Under the pieces are notes generated by a model, which was not told the DNA's origin, ran no database searches, and worked only from the letters and a program-made list of their open reading frames with translations. A DNA stretch of 64,000 nucleotides from Gammaproteobacteria bacterium (lineage in GTDB: Bacteria; Pseudomonadota; Gammaproteobacteria; Enterobacterales; Alteromonadaceae): contig JAFLDV010000011.1 of NCBI GenBank assembly GCA_017302255.1, positions 1 through 64,000 on the forward strand. The letters are read 5' to 3'. Shown in pieces: positions 1 to 9,344 of the stretch. Numbering within the stretch: position 1 is the first letter of the stretch; every line of letters begins with the position of its first letter. The translations under genes and the position numbers were made by a program.

Positions 1-1
1 A

Positions 2-397
2 GACCGCACAAAATGGAAACCAGGTACTTGTGCTTGTGGTTCACATTATCCAATGATTGAACCAATTTCGGGTAAATTTGAAGACCTAGTTTACGATGTA
101 GAGCAAAAAGCAATTAGCCCATCGCTTATCACTTTCGCATTTAAGGGAGTTCTCCACATCAAGCAATCGCAGGTAGCTCAAGTTGCCGTGGATCAATGGA
201 TTGTACGTATTGTCCCTGATGTTGGATTCGAAAAGCAGGATGGACTCCAAATTATAAATAATATTAATCAGTTAGTTAGTGAAAAAATTAATGTGGAAAT
301 CGAGTTGGTTGACGATATACCAAGAACTTCAGCGGGTAAATATCGTTGGGTGATCAATGAAATGAGCAAAAAAAAGGTTGATTTGCGAAATGACTAA
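2..397 (+). CDS. CapK/PaaK-like AMP-ligase family protein, C-terminal part
   Basis: This is the C-terminal end of a gene that begins outside the window; the frame is open to the window edge, so the methionine at 53 is probably internal. The visible part has the cysteine pair CAC followed by G (residues from about position 29), the segment PMIEPISGKFED and the ending RTSAGKYRWVI. This layout is typical of the C-terminal domain of phenylacetate-CoA ligase/CapK-like adenylate-forming enzymes, which are frequent in capsule loci where they are thought to activate small carboxylic acids for polysaccharide decoration. It overlaps the next gene by 8 bases, which suggests one operon. The substrate cannot be read from the sequence. 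The family is fairly clear; the exact role is inference. Confidence 0.75.
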   Translation, partial: DRTKWKPGTCACGSHYPMIEPISGKFEDLVYDVEQKAISPSLITFAFKGVLHIKQSQVAQVAVDQWIVRIVPDVGFEKQDGLQIINNINQLVSEKINVEIELVDDIPRTSAGKYRWVINEMSKKKVDLRND

Positions 398-1478
398 TAC
401 CGTTCCTCGGTTAATCAACTTAATGATCTCTACCGCCCCTCGGGGCCAAGGTGGAGTTGCATCTGTTGTGACGGCCATGATGGCAGATCCATTTGCTCAG
501 CGTTGGCATATCAAACTGGTGCCAAGTCATCGTGAAGGTTCCAAGCTATTGATGCTTTGGTTATTTATTCGCGCTTTAACGCTAGTGCTTTTCTATCGCA
601 TGCAAGGTAGCCCTGGCATCGCTCACATTCATATGGCATCTCGTGGGAGTTTTAGTCGTAAATATATCCTAGCCAAATGGGCGAAATTCCTTGATTTCCG
701 TGTTTTAGTTCATTTGCATGGCGCCCAATTTGATGAGTTTTACCTAAATGAATGTTTGCCGTCGAAACAACGGAGGATAGCCGAACTTTTTAACATGGCT
801 GATAAGACGGTTGTTTTGGGTGATAAATGGTTTGCTTGGGTTAAACATACGTTCCCGTCAGTAAATAAACTTCAGATAGTCTATAACCCGGGGCCAAGGG
901 ATTTATTAGAAAGACAGCCTTCGATAAATCCAACACTGCTATTTCTCGGACGACTGGGTGAACGCAAAGGGGTGCATGATTTAATCGCTGCATTGCCAAC
1001 GGTGTTGGCTGAAATTCCTGATTTACGGGTTGTGCTTGGCGGCGACGGTGATGCTAGCCGTTTTAGTCAACAAGCACTTGCCGCGGGGGTTCTTGGATCT
1101 ATTGAGTTTGCTGGATGGATTGGTAAAGAACGCAAGTTTCAGTTACTTGCAACTTGTTCGGCCTATGTATTACCCAGTTACAACGAAGGTTTTCCAGTTG
1201 GTATTATCGAGGCTATGGCTGCTGGTATTCCAATTGTAGCTTCAAATGTTGGTGGGATCCCCGATGCTATATCAGATCAGCAAGAAGGTTTATTGATTCC
1301 GGCTGGTGATGTAACTGCCCTTGCAAACGCCATTATTCGTGTCTTGTCAGAGCAAGAACTTGCATGTCGGTTAGCAAATAATGCCCTAGTTAAATTCCAA
1401 CGGGAATTTAGTTGTGGTTCTATTATGCCGCAGTGGCAACAAATTTATGAGGATCTGTTAAGTGACCGACGCAATTAA
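390..1478 (+). CDS. Glycosyltransferase family 4 protein
   Basis: A 362-residue retaining glycosyltransferase of the GT-B fold, expected in the cytoplasm or at the inner membrane face, adding a sugar from a nucleotide donor to the growing lipid-linked repeat unit. The C-terminal half has the donor-site signature GRLGERKGVHDL (near residue 187) and the E-x7-E motif EGFPVGIIE (near 266-274), followed by AMAAGIPIVAS. The N-terminal glycine-rich RGQGGVASV fits the acceptor domain. I chose the ATG at 390, with an AAAGG stretch about 12 bases upstream; a TTG at 378 is in frame but has no ribosome site. It overlaps the preceding gene by 8 bases and the next by 17 bases, so translation is probably coupled. 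Donor and acceptor are unknown. Confidence 0.85.
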   Translation: MTNTVPRLINLMISTAPRGQGGVASVVTAMMADPFAQRWHIKLVPSHREGSKLLMLWLFIRALTLVLFYRMQGSPGIAHIHMASRGSFSRKYILAKWAKFLDFRVLVHLHGAQFDEFYLNECLPSKQRRIAELFNMADKTVVLGDKWFAWVKHTFPSVNKLQIVYNPGPRDLLERQPSINPTLLFLGRLGERKGVHDLIAALPTVLAEIPDLRVVLGGDGDASRFSQQALAAGVLGSIEFAGWIGKERKFQLLATCSAYVLPSYNEGFPVGIIEAMAAGIPIVASNVGGIPDAISDQQEGLLIPAGDVTALANAIIRVLSEQELACRLANNALVKFQREFSCGSIMPQWQQIYEDLLSDRRN

Positions 1479-2718
1479 TAGCGGACAATTACCAGATTAT
1501 GCATTGGTATCTCAAGCGTTGCTTGCCGACGCCAAACGTAACAACTTTGCCGGTTACGACCCCTTCGATGGACTCAACAGTTCGTTGTTCACACTTGTTC
1601 CTGCATTGAGAAAGGGCATATTTGGGCTTGCTTGGATCCAGTTTCATAAAAGGTCTCCGCTTAATTTCCGCCCGCTGTGTGGGATAAACAAAGCGCGAAA
1701 TCCTAAGGGTGTTGCGCTTTTTATTCTTGGCTTGTTGGAAGACTTTCAGCGTACTGCCAATAGTGAGTTGTTGACGGAAGCTATTGCGCTTGCTGATTGG
1801 TTGTTAACACAACAATCGGATCGGAATGAGTGGCTTCATGCCTGTTGGGGTTATCATTTTGACTGGAATGCGCGGGCGTTTTTTGTGCCTAAAGGCAAGC
1901 CTAATGTCATTACTACTATTTATGTCGCTAAATCTTTGTACGCGCTGAGTGAAGTTATTGAGAGTTTTCAACAGCGTAAAAGCGAGCAACAACCGCAAGC
2001 TCTGCCATATGCGCAATACCGGCAAGCTGCGCTAAGCGCTGCTGACTTTATTGTTGAGACACTCTACACCGAGCATGAAGGTCGTTGTTTTTTTGCTTAT
2101 ATTCCAGGTGAAACTGCGTTTGTGCATAACGCTAGTCTCTGGGGCGCCGCTTGGGTGGCATTTGCCGGCAGCAAACTTGGCAATACTGCCTACACCGATT
2201 TAGCCTTACAAGTGGCATGGCAAAGTGTGCGTGAACAAGCTGTTGATGGCAGTTGGGTTTATGGCTCACGCCATCATCATCAGTTTATTGATGGCTTCCA
2301 TACTGGTTACAATTTAGAAGCGCTGGATATGATTCGTCAAGCTATTGAAACTAATGAGTTTGATGATGCAATTGCCCGTGGTCTTGCTTTTTACAAAACT
2401 GAGTTGTTCGAAGCGGATGGTACTGCAAAGTACTATCACAACAACCGCTATCCGCTGGACATGCATTCAGTAGCGCAAGCAGTGTTTACCCTGCTGAAAG
2501 TAGGTGGTTCGGCAGCAGACCAAGTTTTGGCAGAAAAGGTAATCGCATGGTCTCTGGAAAACATGCTAATTCCCCGAAGCAATCAATTCGTTTATCAAAA
2601 AAATGAATATTTAACGAATAAAATCAATTACATCCGCTGGACACAAGCCTGGGTGTATTTTGCATTTGCGTTTTATCAGCGGCACCAGCAAGCACAATCG
2701 GTAGTTCATCATGAATAA
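1462..2718 (+). CDS. Uncharacterised EPS-locus protein, alpha/alpha toroid-like
   Basis: A 418-residue soluble protein that I cannot assign to a named enzyme. It has no signal peptide or membrane helix. Aromatic and histidine-rich segments recur between helical stretches: HACWGYHFDW (near residue 125), HNASLWGAAWVAF (near 222), DGSWVYGSRHHH (near 264), DGFHTGYNLEAL (near 276) and NNRYPLDMHSVAQAVF (near 332). That periodicity resembles (alpha/alpha)6 toroid enzymes such as six-hairpin glycosidases or N-acylglucosamine epimerases, but no catalytic signature is decisive. The start is GTG at 1462 with a GAGGA-like site about 9 bases upstream, inside the end of the GT4 gene. Its position between glycosyltransferase genes implies a role in polysaccharide modification or assembly, which is inference. 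Confidence 0.7.
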   Translation: MTDAINSGQLPDYALVSQALLADAKRNNFAGYDPFDGLNSSLFTLVPALRKGIFGLAWIQFHKRSPLNFRPLCGINKARNPKGVALFILGLLEDFQRTANSELLTEAIALADWLLTQQSDRNEWLHACWGYHFDWNARAFFVPKGKPNVITTIYVAKSLYALSEVIESFQQRKSEQQPQALPYAQYRQAALSAADFIVETLYTEHEGRCFFAYIPGETAFVHNASLWGAAWVAFAGSKLGNTAYTDLALQVAWQSVREQAVDGSWVYGSRHHHQFIDGFHTGYNLEALDMIRQAIETNEFDDAIARGLAFYKTELFEADGTAKYYHNNRYPLDMHSVAQAVFTLLKVGGSAADQVLAEKVIAWSLENMLIPRSNQFVYQKNEYLTNKINYIRWTQAWVYFAFAFYQRHQQAQSVVHHE

Positions 2719-3463
2719 TTCGCTGCCGAGTATTCGGTTTCTAAACACGCAAATGCACAACTGTACTATGCAGCAAACGGTTGATTGCATTGCAGCAGCA
2801 ATAGCCGCGAAACAATTCACCCAGCATGTGGTGGTGAATGTGGCAAAACTGGTGCATATGCAAAGTGACGATAGCCTGGCGCAATCAGTTCGCGCCTGTG
2901 ATCTGGTGAATATTGATGGCATGGGTGTGGTTTGGGGCGCGCGGTTTTGTGGACATCAAGTACCTGAACGCGTTGCTGGTGTTGATTTATTTCAGCAACT
3001 ACTGGCGATGGCAAGTCGCGAGCAATACCCAGTTTTTCTGCTCGGCGCGACTGATGAAGTTGTTGCTAAAACGGCCGAGGTGGTCAGCAAAACTCATCCC
3101 GAATTAAAGATAGCTGGTGTTCACCATGGCTATTTTTGGCAAAACGAGCAGCAAGTTGTTGAGCTGATTAAGCAGTCAGGTGCTCGATTATTGTTCGTTG
3201 CTATTACCTCTCCGAAAAAAGAGAATTTTATTAATAAATGGCGAGATCAATTAGGCGTTGATTTTGTGATGGGAGTCGGTGGCACTTTTGATGTAGTCGC
3301 TGGCAAGGTTAACCGTGCGCCAGTGTGGATGCAAAATGCCGGTTTGGAATGGTTTTATCGGGTGCTTCAGGAGCCCGGTCGCATGTGGAAACGCTACTTG
3401 CTGACCAATTCAACCTTTGCCTGGTTACTGCTTAAAGAAAAGTTTTTTCGTAAAAATCGGTAA
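2711..3463 (+). CDS. WecG/TagA/CpsF family glycosyltransferase (copy 1)
   Basis: A 250-residue GT26-family transferase, the family of WecG (UDP-ManNAcA transferase) and TagA (ManNAc transferase), which act at the inner membrane face on undecaprenyl-linked sugars. Visible family features are VNVAKLVHMQSDD near residue 40, NIDGMGVVWGARF near residue 67 with the conserved aspartate, the Rossmann-like PVFLLGATDEV, the segment SPKKENFINKW, GVGGTFDVVAGKVNRAPVWMQ and the C-terminal amphipathic run LEWFYRVLQEPGRMWKRY thought to bind membrane. The ATG overlaps the previous stop by 8 bases. A second, clearly diverged member of the same family lies 2.9 kb downstream, so this locus uses two GT26 steps. 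The sugar specificity cannot be told. Confidence 0.88.
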   Translation: MNNSLPSIRFLNTQMHNCTMQQTVDCIAAAIAAKQFTQHVVVNVAKLVHMQSDDSLAQSVRACDLVNIDGMGVVWGARFCGHQVPERVAGVDLFQQLLAMASREQYPVFLLGATDEVVAKTAEVVSKTHPELKIAGVHHGYFWQNEQQVVELIKQSGARLLFVAITSPKKENFINKWRDQLGVDFVMGVGGTFDVVAGKVNRAPVWMQNAGLEWFYRVLQEPGRMWKRYLLTNSTFAWLLLKEKFFRKNR

Positions 3464-3537
3464 AGCCAACTGCTGCGGCAGGGTGTTAAAGTTTTGCTTT
3501 TAAATGGCATAGTCCGATTGCAAATCGGGAGGGCGGT

Positions 3538-4269
3538 ATGGTTCTAATTAATTGGTTTTGTTATGCATGTTTTCTTGGTATGCAGCGCCTTTGTGCCTTT
3601 TTATATACGCCATTAAATCGGTTGTTATTCAAATTATGGGGTGTGCAACTGGCGAGTGGCTCGAAATTCTGGGGCCGAACAATGTTGTCAAAGCATCCGG
3701 TCGCGGCGTTAAAAATTGGTCGCAACGCCTTGTTTCGTTCTGCGCCTTTTAGCAATCCGCTTGGCTTAACCCATGCATGTCAGCTCACGGTAAAACGTGG
3801 GGCAGAACTTATCATCGGTGATGACTGTGGCTTTAGTGGCACTGCCATTTGTGTGATCAAATCCGTGGTGATAGGCGATCGTGTCTGGTGTGGTGCTAAT
3901 GTTTTAATTACCGATTCTGACCATCATGCGGCCAATCCTGTTCGACGCCATCGTGGTGAACCAGGGATCACTAAACCTGTACGAATTGGCAACGATGTCT
4001 GGATAGGCATGAATGCGGTCATTCTCAAAGGTGTAGTCATCGGCGATGGCGCTTTGATTGGCGCAAACTCGGTAGTAGTTCGCGATGTTCCTGCTAACTC
4101 CGTGGTCTTTGGCAGTCCAGCTAAGGTCATCGGCAAGGTTCCGAGCGAATATCCAGAAAGCGAAAATAAACAAGCCGACGCAGAACAAATTATCAATAGC
4201 GCAGTAACAAAGCATCAGACACAAAACCAGACGCAACAGGATACCGAAAGTCAGCAGGATAATGCTTGA
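3538..4269 (+). CDS. Hexapeptide-repeat acyltransferase (WcaF/LbH type)
   Basis: A 243-residue left-handed beta-helix acyltransferase, probably an O-acetyltransferase that decorates a sugar of the repeat unit. Imperfect hexapeptide repeats run from about residue 78 to 200 (for example [33 protein letters not shown] and [14 protein letters not shown]). The loop [18 protein letters not shown] holds the likely catalytic histidine pair. It ends in a hydrophilic Gln/Asp-rich tail (last 35 residues) not usual for the family. The start ATG at 3538 has a strong GGGAGGGCGG site directly upstream, and a small inverted repeat (3514-3528) borders that site. Its TGA overlaps the ATG of the next gene. The acyl donor is presumably acetyl-CoA by family. 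Confidence 0.85.
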   Translation: MVLINWFCYACFLGMQRLCAFLYTPLNRLLFKLWGVQLASGSKFWGRTMLSKHPVAALKIGRNALFRSAPFSNPLGLTHACQLTVKRGAELIIGDDCGFSGTAICVIKSVVIGDRVWCGANVLITDSDHHAANPVRRHRGEPGITKPVRIGNDVWIGMNAVILKGVVIGDGALIGANSVVVRDVPANSVVFGSPAKVIGKVPSEYPESENKQADAEQIINSAVTKHQTQNQTQQDTESQQDNA

Positions 4270-6362
4270 TGGTACAACGTATCGCCGTGCTGATTTGCTG
4301 TTTTAATCGCAAAGCCCAGACCTTGGCTTGTTTGGCTCGATTATGCCAACAGCAGGTTCTGCCTACGCTGCCATTTACCCTTGATATCCATCTGCTGGAT
4401 AACGGTAATGATGGCACCTGGCAAGCGGTGCGCGAGCAGTATCCGCAAGTGCGTGTGATGCAAGGACAAGCAGACTGGTATTGGAATACCGGTATGCGCC
4501 AGCTGTGGCTGCAAATTATGGAAGACCAGCACGACTTTGTACTTTGGCTCAATGATGATGTGATATTAGACGATGATTCGATAACGCGACTACTCAGTAA
4601 TTATCAACTCGAACAAACTAAAAGCCAGCAAAGTACTGTTAAGGGCCCAGGCTCTCAGATTGGCGCAATCATCGGCGCAATGCGCGAACCTATGGTTGGG
4701 CACCGCGCAGAAATAGCTGTCGAGAAAGCTGCCGATGTAGTATCCAAAGCAGCTAACGAAGCCGTTAGTTACGGCGGGCGCAACAGTGTATCGACTTGGC
4801 ATCCAACTGCATTTGGTCCGCTAATTCCGATTTCTACAGTCAACGTCGACTGTGATTTTATTAACGGCAATTTTTGTTTGGTGCCAAGGGCTGCAATTGC
4901 CAAGATTGGCATTTTATCCAGCGATTACAGCCATGGCATGGGCGATTATGATTATGGTCACCGTCTGAAACAGGCTGGTTTTCGCTTAGTCGTTGCTGCT
5001 GGGAGTTATGGCGAATGTGCTTCCCATCCATTTGCGAGCAGCATCTACAATGCAGATTTGCCATTTAAAAAACGATTAGCAAGCTTAAATCGCCCAAATG
5101 TGCTGCCGCCAGCGTCTGAATGGCGACGTTATCTGCGCCAACATGGCGGCCCGGTCTGGCCAATTTTGTGGCTAAAAACCTACATTCGGCAATGGTTTCC
5201 TTGGCTTTGGTTATGGCTTCGGCAGCGCCATCAACAAGTTCATACACCCAGCGACAAACGCCGAGTGTTGATTGTACAACCGATGTTTAAGCAATATCGG
5301 CAGGAATTCTTTCAGTTATTGGCTGAAAAGCTTAAGCAAAACCAAATTGAGTTGGTCTTTTGTTATAGCGAGCCAGTGCCACATGAAGCGGTGAAAGCTG
5401 ACAATATTGTGCAGTCAGATTTTGAATTTACCCAAGTGGTCCCTTATCGCAAATTTGGTCCGATATTTTGGCAACCCTTGCCAAAATTGTCCGAATTTCA
5501 ACTTGTGGTCGTCGAACAAGCCAATAAATATGTGCAAAATTGGCGGTTATTGCTGCGGCGTGCATTGGGTATTAAGCCGCTTTTGGCGTTTTGGGGCCAC
5601 GGATTTAATCACCAGCAACGTGGTGGTTGGAAAGAGTGGATAAAACGTAAGGTAGTTGCCCGCGCCGACGGTTTTTTTGCCTATACCAAACCAGTTGCCG
5701 ATTATGTTCAAGCGCAGGGTTTTGCTAAACATAGTATTTTTGTGCTGAACAACTCGATAGATACCAAAGCGTTTGCCAAGCAAGTGGCGCAATTTCGGCA
5801 AGGCCGAGCAGTGAATGATAAACTTGTGCTGATTTTCTGCAGTGCACTTTATCAGGATAAACAATTACCCTTGCTGTTGGCTTCAGCTAAACGGCTATAT
5901 CAGTTGGGACTTATTGAGCGATTGATCGTATTAGGCCAAGGCCCGCAGCAAGATCTTTGCGAGCAACTAGCTCATGAGCCATGGCTGGATTATCGCGGAG
6001 CGCTGTTTGGCGAGGCCAAAGCACAAGCCTTTTCGGAGGCGGATGTAATGTTCCACCCTGGTCTTGTTGGTTTGGTCATTCTGGATGCCTTTGCCGCAGG
6101 TCTGCCTTTTATTACCACAGATTTTGTTGGCCATAGTCCGGAGATCGCTTATTTGCAGCCGGGTATCAACGGTTTTCAAGTTGCCTTGGATGAATTGGCG
6201 TTAATCGACATAATCCGCACCTTACAGCAAGATCGTGATTTGTTGGCCAAGTTGTCGGCAGGGGCTTTTGCTAGTGCCAGTCTCTATAGTGTTGAAGCGA
6301 TGGCGGATGCCTTTGCCGATGGTGTGATTAAACTCATAGCGCCAGCAAGGGACATCGCATGA
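4269..6362 (+). CDS. Bifunctional glycosyltransferase, GT2-GT4 fusion
   Basis: A 697-residue protein that joins two glycosyltransferases. Residues 1 to about 320 form a GT-A (GT2) domain: start VQRIAVLICCFNR, the metal-site region LWLNDDVILDDDS near residue 93, and INGNFCLVPRAAIAK followed by SSDYSHGMGDYDYGHR near 198-235. Residues from about 330 form a GT-B domain starting KRRVLIVQPMFKQYRQEFF, with VLGQGPQQDLCEQL near 557 and GLVGLVILDAFAAGLPF near 597, where an aspartate replaces the second glutamate of the usual E-x7-E. The linker includes a W-rich stretch near 305-318 that could touch membrane. The ATG lies within the preceding TGA (TGATG); a TTG three bases earlier is not needed. It could add two sugars in succession; the substrates are unknown. 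Confidence 0.88.
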   Translation: MVQRIAVLICCFNRKAQTLACLARLCQQQVLPTLPFTLDIHLLDNGNDGTWQAVREQYPQVRVMQGQADWYWNTGMRQLWLQIMEDQHDFVLWLNDDVILDDDSITRLLSNYQLEQTKSQQSTVKGPGSQIGAIIGAMREPMVGHRAEIAVEKAADVVSKAANEAVSYGGRNSVSTWHPTAFGPLIPISTVNVDCDFINGNFCLVPRAAIAKIGILSSDYSHGMGDYDYGHRLKQAGFRLVVAAGSYGECASHPFASSIYNADLPFKKRLASLNRPNVLPPASEWRRYLRQHGGPVWPILWLKTYIRQWFPWLWLWLRQRHQQVHTPSDKRRVLIVQPMFKQYRQEFFQLLAEKLKQNQIELVFCYSEPVPHEAVKADNIVQSDFEFTQVVPYRKFGPIFWQPLPKLSEFQLVVVEQANKYVQNWRLLLRRALGIKPLLAFWGHGFNHQQRGGWKEWIKRKVVARADGFFAYTKPVADYVQAQGFAKHSIFVLNNSIDTKAFAKQVAQFRQGRAVNDKLVLIFCSALYQDKQLPLLLASAKRLYQLGLIERLIVLGQGPQQDLCEQLAHEPWLDYRGALFGEAKAQAFSEADVMFHPGLVGLVILDAFAAGLPFITTDFVGHSPEIAYLQPGINGFQVALDELALIDIIRTLQQDRDLLAKLSAGAFASASLYSVEAMADAFADGVIKLIAPARDIA

Positions 6363-7243
6363 AGGCCGCATTTCGGCAGTGCCGGATCTTAAAAACTGAT
6401 ATTGAAGAAACGACGCTAGCACTGGCGTGTCAGGCTATTGTTGATCAAGCTCTAGCGCAACGAGCATGCGCAGCTTCAAATCTCACCAGTCACCCAGTAA
6501 CTGCCAACATGGCCGATAGCATTTCTGAGTTTTTAGTAAGTACAGCACGTAAAGCTGATAGCTTACCAAGCGGTGGCGGCTTTGTTTGTCTTGCCAATGT
6601 GCATATGCTGATGGAAGCTTATGATTCGAAGCAATTTAATGAATTGCTTTCTCGGGCTTTTATGGTGCTGGCTGACGGAAAGCCTTTAGCCGTTGGTCAA
6701 AAGTTATTAGGCTTTAGTCACGGCGAACAGATCCGGGGTTATAGCCTGTTCCAAGCATTGATAGCAGTGGCAGCTGAGCAAGGACTTCGAGTAGGCTTTT
6801 ATGGTGGTCAAGATGACACTGTACTTCGCACTATAATCACTGGGATTACAGCAGCTCATCCAAAACTTCAAGTGTGCTATCAATACGCGCCGCCATATCG
6901 CCCACTGACTGCAGGCGAGGATTTCGAGCAGCAAAAACGTATTGCTGACGCTCACTTAGATCTGTTGTTTGTTGGCTTGGGTTGTCCAAAACAAGAACTT
7001 TGGATGGACCAACATCCGGATATCACCGCGGTACAAATAGGGGTAGGGGCAGTATTTGATTTTGTGGCGGGGCATAAAAGCCAAGCGCCGGTTTGGATGC
7101 AAGATTGGGGGCTCGAATGGTTGTTTCGTTGGTGGCAAGAGCCCAAAAGACTAACCGGTCGATACCTTCGCCATAACCCGCGCTTTATTTTTTATTTTAT
7201 CAGTCAATGGTTTCAGCATAAGATGGGCAAATCGACTCGGTAG
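6359..7243 (+). CDS. WecG/TagA/CpsF family glycosyltransferase (copy 2)
   Basis: A 294-residue GT26 transferase, the second in this operon. The core matches the family: VCLANVHMLMEAYDSKQF near residue 75, MVLADGKPLAVGQKL near 101 with the conserved aspartate, VGFYGGQDDTVLR, FVGLGCPKQELWMDQHP near 210, GVGAVFDFVAGHKSQAPVWMQ near 232 and LEWLFRWWQEPKRLTGRYL. Compared with copy 1 it carries about 40 extra residues between the first strand and VCLANVHM (roughly residues 28-70), low in family resemblance. Start ATG at 6359 overlaps the previous TGA in an ATGA arrangement. Both family copies conserve the catalytic aspartate, so both are probably active. The sugar transferred is unknown. Confidence 0.87.
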   Translation: MKAAFRQCRILKTDIEETTLALACQAIVDQALAQRACAASNLTSHPVTANMADSISEFLVSTARKADSLPSGGGFVCLANVHMLMEAYDSKQFNELLSRAFMVLADGKPLAVGQKLLGFSHGEQIRGYSLFQALIAVAAEQGLRVGFYGGQDDTVLRTIITGITAAHPKLQVCYQYAPPYRPLTAGEDFEQQKRIADAHLDLLFVGLGCPKQELWMDQHPDITAVQIGVGAVFDFVAGHKSQAPVWMQDWGLEWLFRWWQEPKRLTGRYLRHNPRFIFYFISQWFQHKMGKSTR

Positions 7244-7273
7244 TTTTAGTCAGAACGGCATTGAAGGACAAGC

Positions 7274-8395
7274 ATGAGCCAAAAAGTTGCATTAATCACC
7301 GGCATAACCGGCCAAGATGGGTCCTATCTGGCAGAATTATTATTGAGTAAAGGTTATATAGTTCATGGCATAAAACGTCGGGCCTCTTCGCTAAATACCG
7401 AACGCATCGACCATATTTATCAGGATCCGCATTGTCCGCAGCCACAGCTTATTTTGCATTATGGCGATATGTCCGACACCAGCAATTTGCTGAGTTTACT
7501 GATTAAAATTAAACCAGATGAAGTCTATAACTTAGCAGCACAAAGCCATGTCGCGGTATCGTTTGAATCTCCAGAATACACTGCTGATGTTGATGCGCTA
7601 GGTACCTTGCGGCTATTGGAAGCCATTCGTATGGCTGGACTGAGCCAGCATTGTCGGTTTTTTCAGGCGTCGACTTCAGAGCTATATGGTTTAGTGACCA
7701 CGCCTACACAAAACGAGCAAACGCCTTTTCATCCGCGTTCACCTTATGCGGTGGCAAAATTGTACGGCTATTGGATCACGGTCAATTATCGTGAAGCCTA
7801 CGGAATGTTCACTTGTAACGGCATTCTGTTTAATCACGAATCACCAAGACGTGGTGAGACTTTTGTCACTCGCAAAATCTCAAGGGCGCTAGCAGCTATT
7901 GCCACTGGTCAACAATCGACTTTATATCTTGGCAATTTGTCCGCTAAGCGCGATTGGGGGCACGCCCGTGACTATATGGAAATGGTCTGGCAAATGCTGC
8001 AGCAACCGACGGCAGATGATTATGTTATTGCCACAGGATTTCAGCATTCTGTGCGAGATTTTGTCCGCCAGTGCGCTTTGGAGCTTGGGATCAGTATTGA
8101 ATTTAGTGGCGAAGGCAGTGAAGAAATCGGCGTTGTTATTGCGTTTGATCCGCAGATAACACCAAATCTAGCTATTGGCGCTGTTATTGTGCGGGTTGAT
8201 CCTCGGTATTTCCGTCCGGCAGAAGTTGAGTCGTTACTAGGCGACTCTAGTAAAGCTATCGCCAAATTAGGCTGGCAGCCAAAATCTAGTTTTGCCGCAT
8301 TGTGTCAGGAAATGGTTGCGCATGATTTGGCGGAAGCTCGCAAGCTTATGTTGTTAAAACAGCATGGTATGAGTGGCTTGCGGTATGAAAGTTAA
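7274..8395 (+). CDS. gmd: GDP-mannose 4,6-dehydratase
   Basis: A 373-residue short-chain dehydrogenase that converts GDP-D-mannose to GDP-4-keto-6-deoxy-D-mannose, the first step to GDP-L-fucose. The NADP-binding motif [14 protein letters not shown] is at residues 9-22, the [15 protein letters not shown] segment follows, the active-site region [10 protein letters not shown] is near 135 and the Y-x3-K pair is in [10 protein letters not shown] near 158. [16 protein letters not shown] near 189 is a family hallmark, as is [13 protein letters not shown] near 317. Length matches the E. coli enzyme. Start ATG at 7274 has a GAAGGA site. It is followed with an 11-base overlap by fcl, as in the colanic acid cluster, showing that a fucose or related 6-deoxyhexose is a component of the polymer. 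Confidence 0.96.
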   Translation: MSQKVALITGITGQDGSYLAELLLSKGYIVHGIKRRASSLNTERIDHIYQDPHCPQPQLILHYGDMSDTSNLLSLLIKIKPDEVYNLAAQSHVAVSFESPEYTADVDALGTLRLLEAIRMAGLSQHCRFFQASTSELYGLVTTPTQNEQTPFHPRSPYAVAKLYGYWITVNYREAYGMFTCNGILFNHESPRRGETFVTRKISRALAAIATGQQSTLYLGNLSAKRDWGHARDYMEMVWQMLQQPTADDYVIATGFQHSVRDFVRQCALELGISIEFSGEGSEEIGVVIAFDPQITPNLAIGAVIVRVDPRYFRPAEVESLLGDSSKAIAKLGWQPKSSFAALCQEMVAHDLAEARKLMLLKQHGMSGLRYES

Positions 8396-9344
8396 GCCTT
8401 GTCGGGTTTTTATCGCTGGGCATCGCGGCATGGTCGGTCGAGCCTTGTGTCGGCAATTTAGTGATAAGTCAGAGTTCCAGTTAATTACCCGTAGTCGGGA
8501 TGAGTTAGATCTGACGTCGCAACAGGCAGTTTCCCAGTTTATGCAGCAAGAAAAACCGGACTGGGTGATTATTGCGGCGGCAAAAGTTGGCGGGATCCTT
8601 GCCAATCGTGATTTTCCAGCACAATTCATCTATGAAAATTTGATGATTGAAAGCAATCTCATCCATAGTGCATGGCAGAATCAAGTCCAACGTTTGTTAT
8701 TTTTGGGTTCAAGTTGTATTTACCCGAAAGTGACGGCGCAACCAATACAAGAAGACAGCTTGCTGACCGGTAGTTTGGAAGCAACCAATGAAGCTTATGC
8801 GGTGGCAAAAATTGCTGGGATTAAATTATGTCAAAGTTATGCCAAACAATATGGCGTCGACTTTCGCTCGTTAATGCCAACCAATTTATATGGTCCCTTT
8901 GATAACTTCCATCCAGAACACAGTCATGTGATCCCAGGTCTCATGCGCCGTATGCATCAAGCAAAATTGGAAAATCAGTCATCCTTGGTTATTTGGGGGA
9001 CTGGGCAAGCTCGCCGCGAATTCTTACACGTTGATGATTTGGCTGCTGCTTGCTTTAGCTATCTACAGTTTTCAAACGCTGAATTGGCGGAGTTTGGTGC
9101 GGATTTTCTGCAATATTTAAACGTTGGCACCGGCCAAGATCTAACTATTGCCGAGTTAGCAAGGTTATTAGCCGAGGTCATCGGCTACTCTGGTGAGTTA
9201 ATTTTTGATAGTAATTTGCCCGAAGGTACTCTGTTAAAACGCTTGGATATCTCGAAAATACAGCAACTTGGCTGGCGGCCCTCTGTCGGTCTGGCGGATG
9301 GTTTGCGATCAACCTATCAATGGTTCTTGCAACAGGAGCAGTAA
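8385..9344 (+). CDS. fcl: GDP-L-fucose synthase
   Basis: A 319-residue epimerase/reductase that turns GDP-4-keto-6-deoxymannose into GDP-L-fucose using NADPH. The nucleotide-binding motif is [10 protein letters not shown] near residue 11. Catalytic features seen are SSCIYPK near 107 (Ser and Cys), Y-x3-K in YAVAKIAG near 137, and the family segment [19 protein letters not shown] near 164-182 with its conserved histidine. I start at ATG 8385, eight residues into the end of gmd; an in-frame GTG lies four codons earlier but would only add a short unlikely extension. The stop is followed immediately by the start of the flippase gene. This enzyme and Gmd supply the deoxyhexose donor for the glycosyltransferases upstream. 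Confidence 0.95.
   Translation: MKVKPCRVFIAGHRGMVGRALCRQFSDKSEFQLITRSRDELDLTSQQAVSQFMQQEKPDWVIIAAAKVGGILANRDFPAQFIYENLMIESNLIHSAWQNQVQRLLFLGSSCIYPKVTAQPIQEDSLLTGSLEATNEAYAVAKIAGIKLCQSYAKQYGVDFRSLMPTNLYGPFDNFHPEHSHVIPGLMRRMHQAKLENQSSLVIWGTGQARREFLHVDDLAAACFSYLQFSNAELAEFGADFLQYLNVGTGQDLTIAELARLLAEVIGYSGELIFDSNLPEGTLLKRLDISKIQQLGWRPSVGLADGLRSTYQWFLQQEQ

Noticed and set aside
3514..3528. CCGATT-GCA-AATCGG hairpin before the acyltransferase ribosome site, considered as a riboswitch or JUMPStart/ops element
   Set aside because: Only six base pairs, no conserved riboswitch core, and no GGCGGTAG ops sequence.
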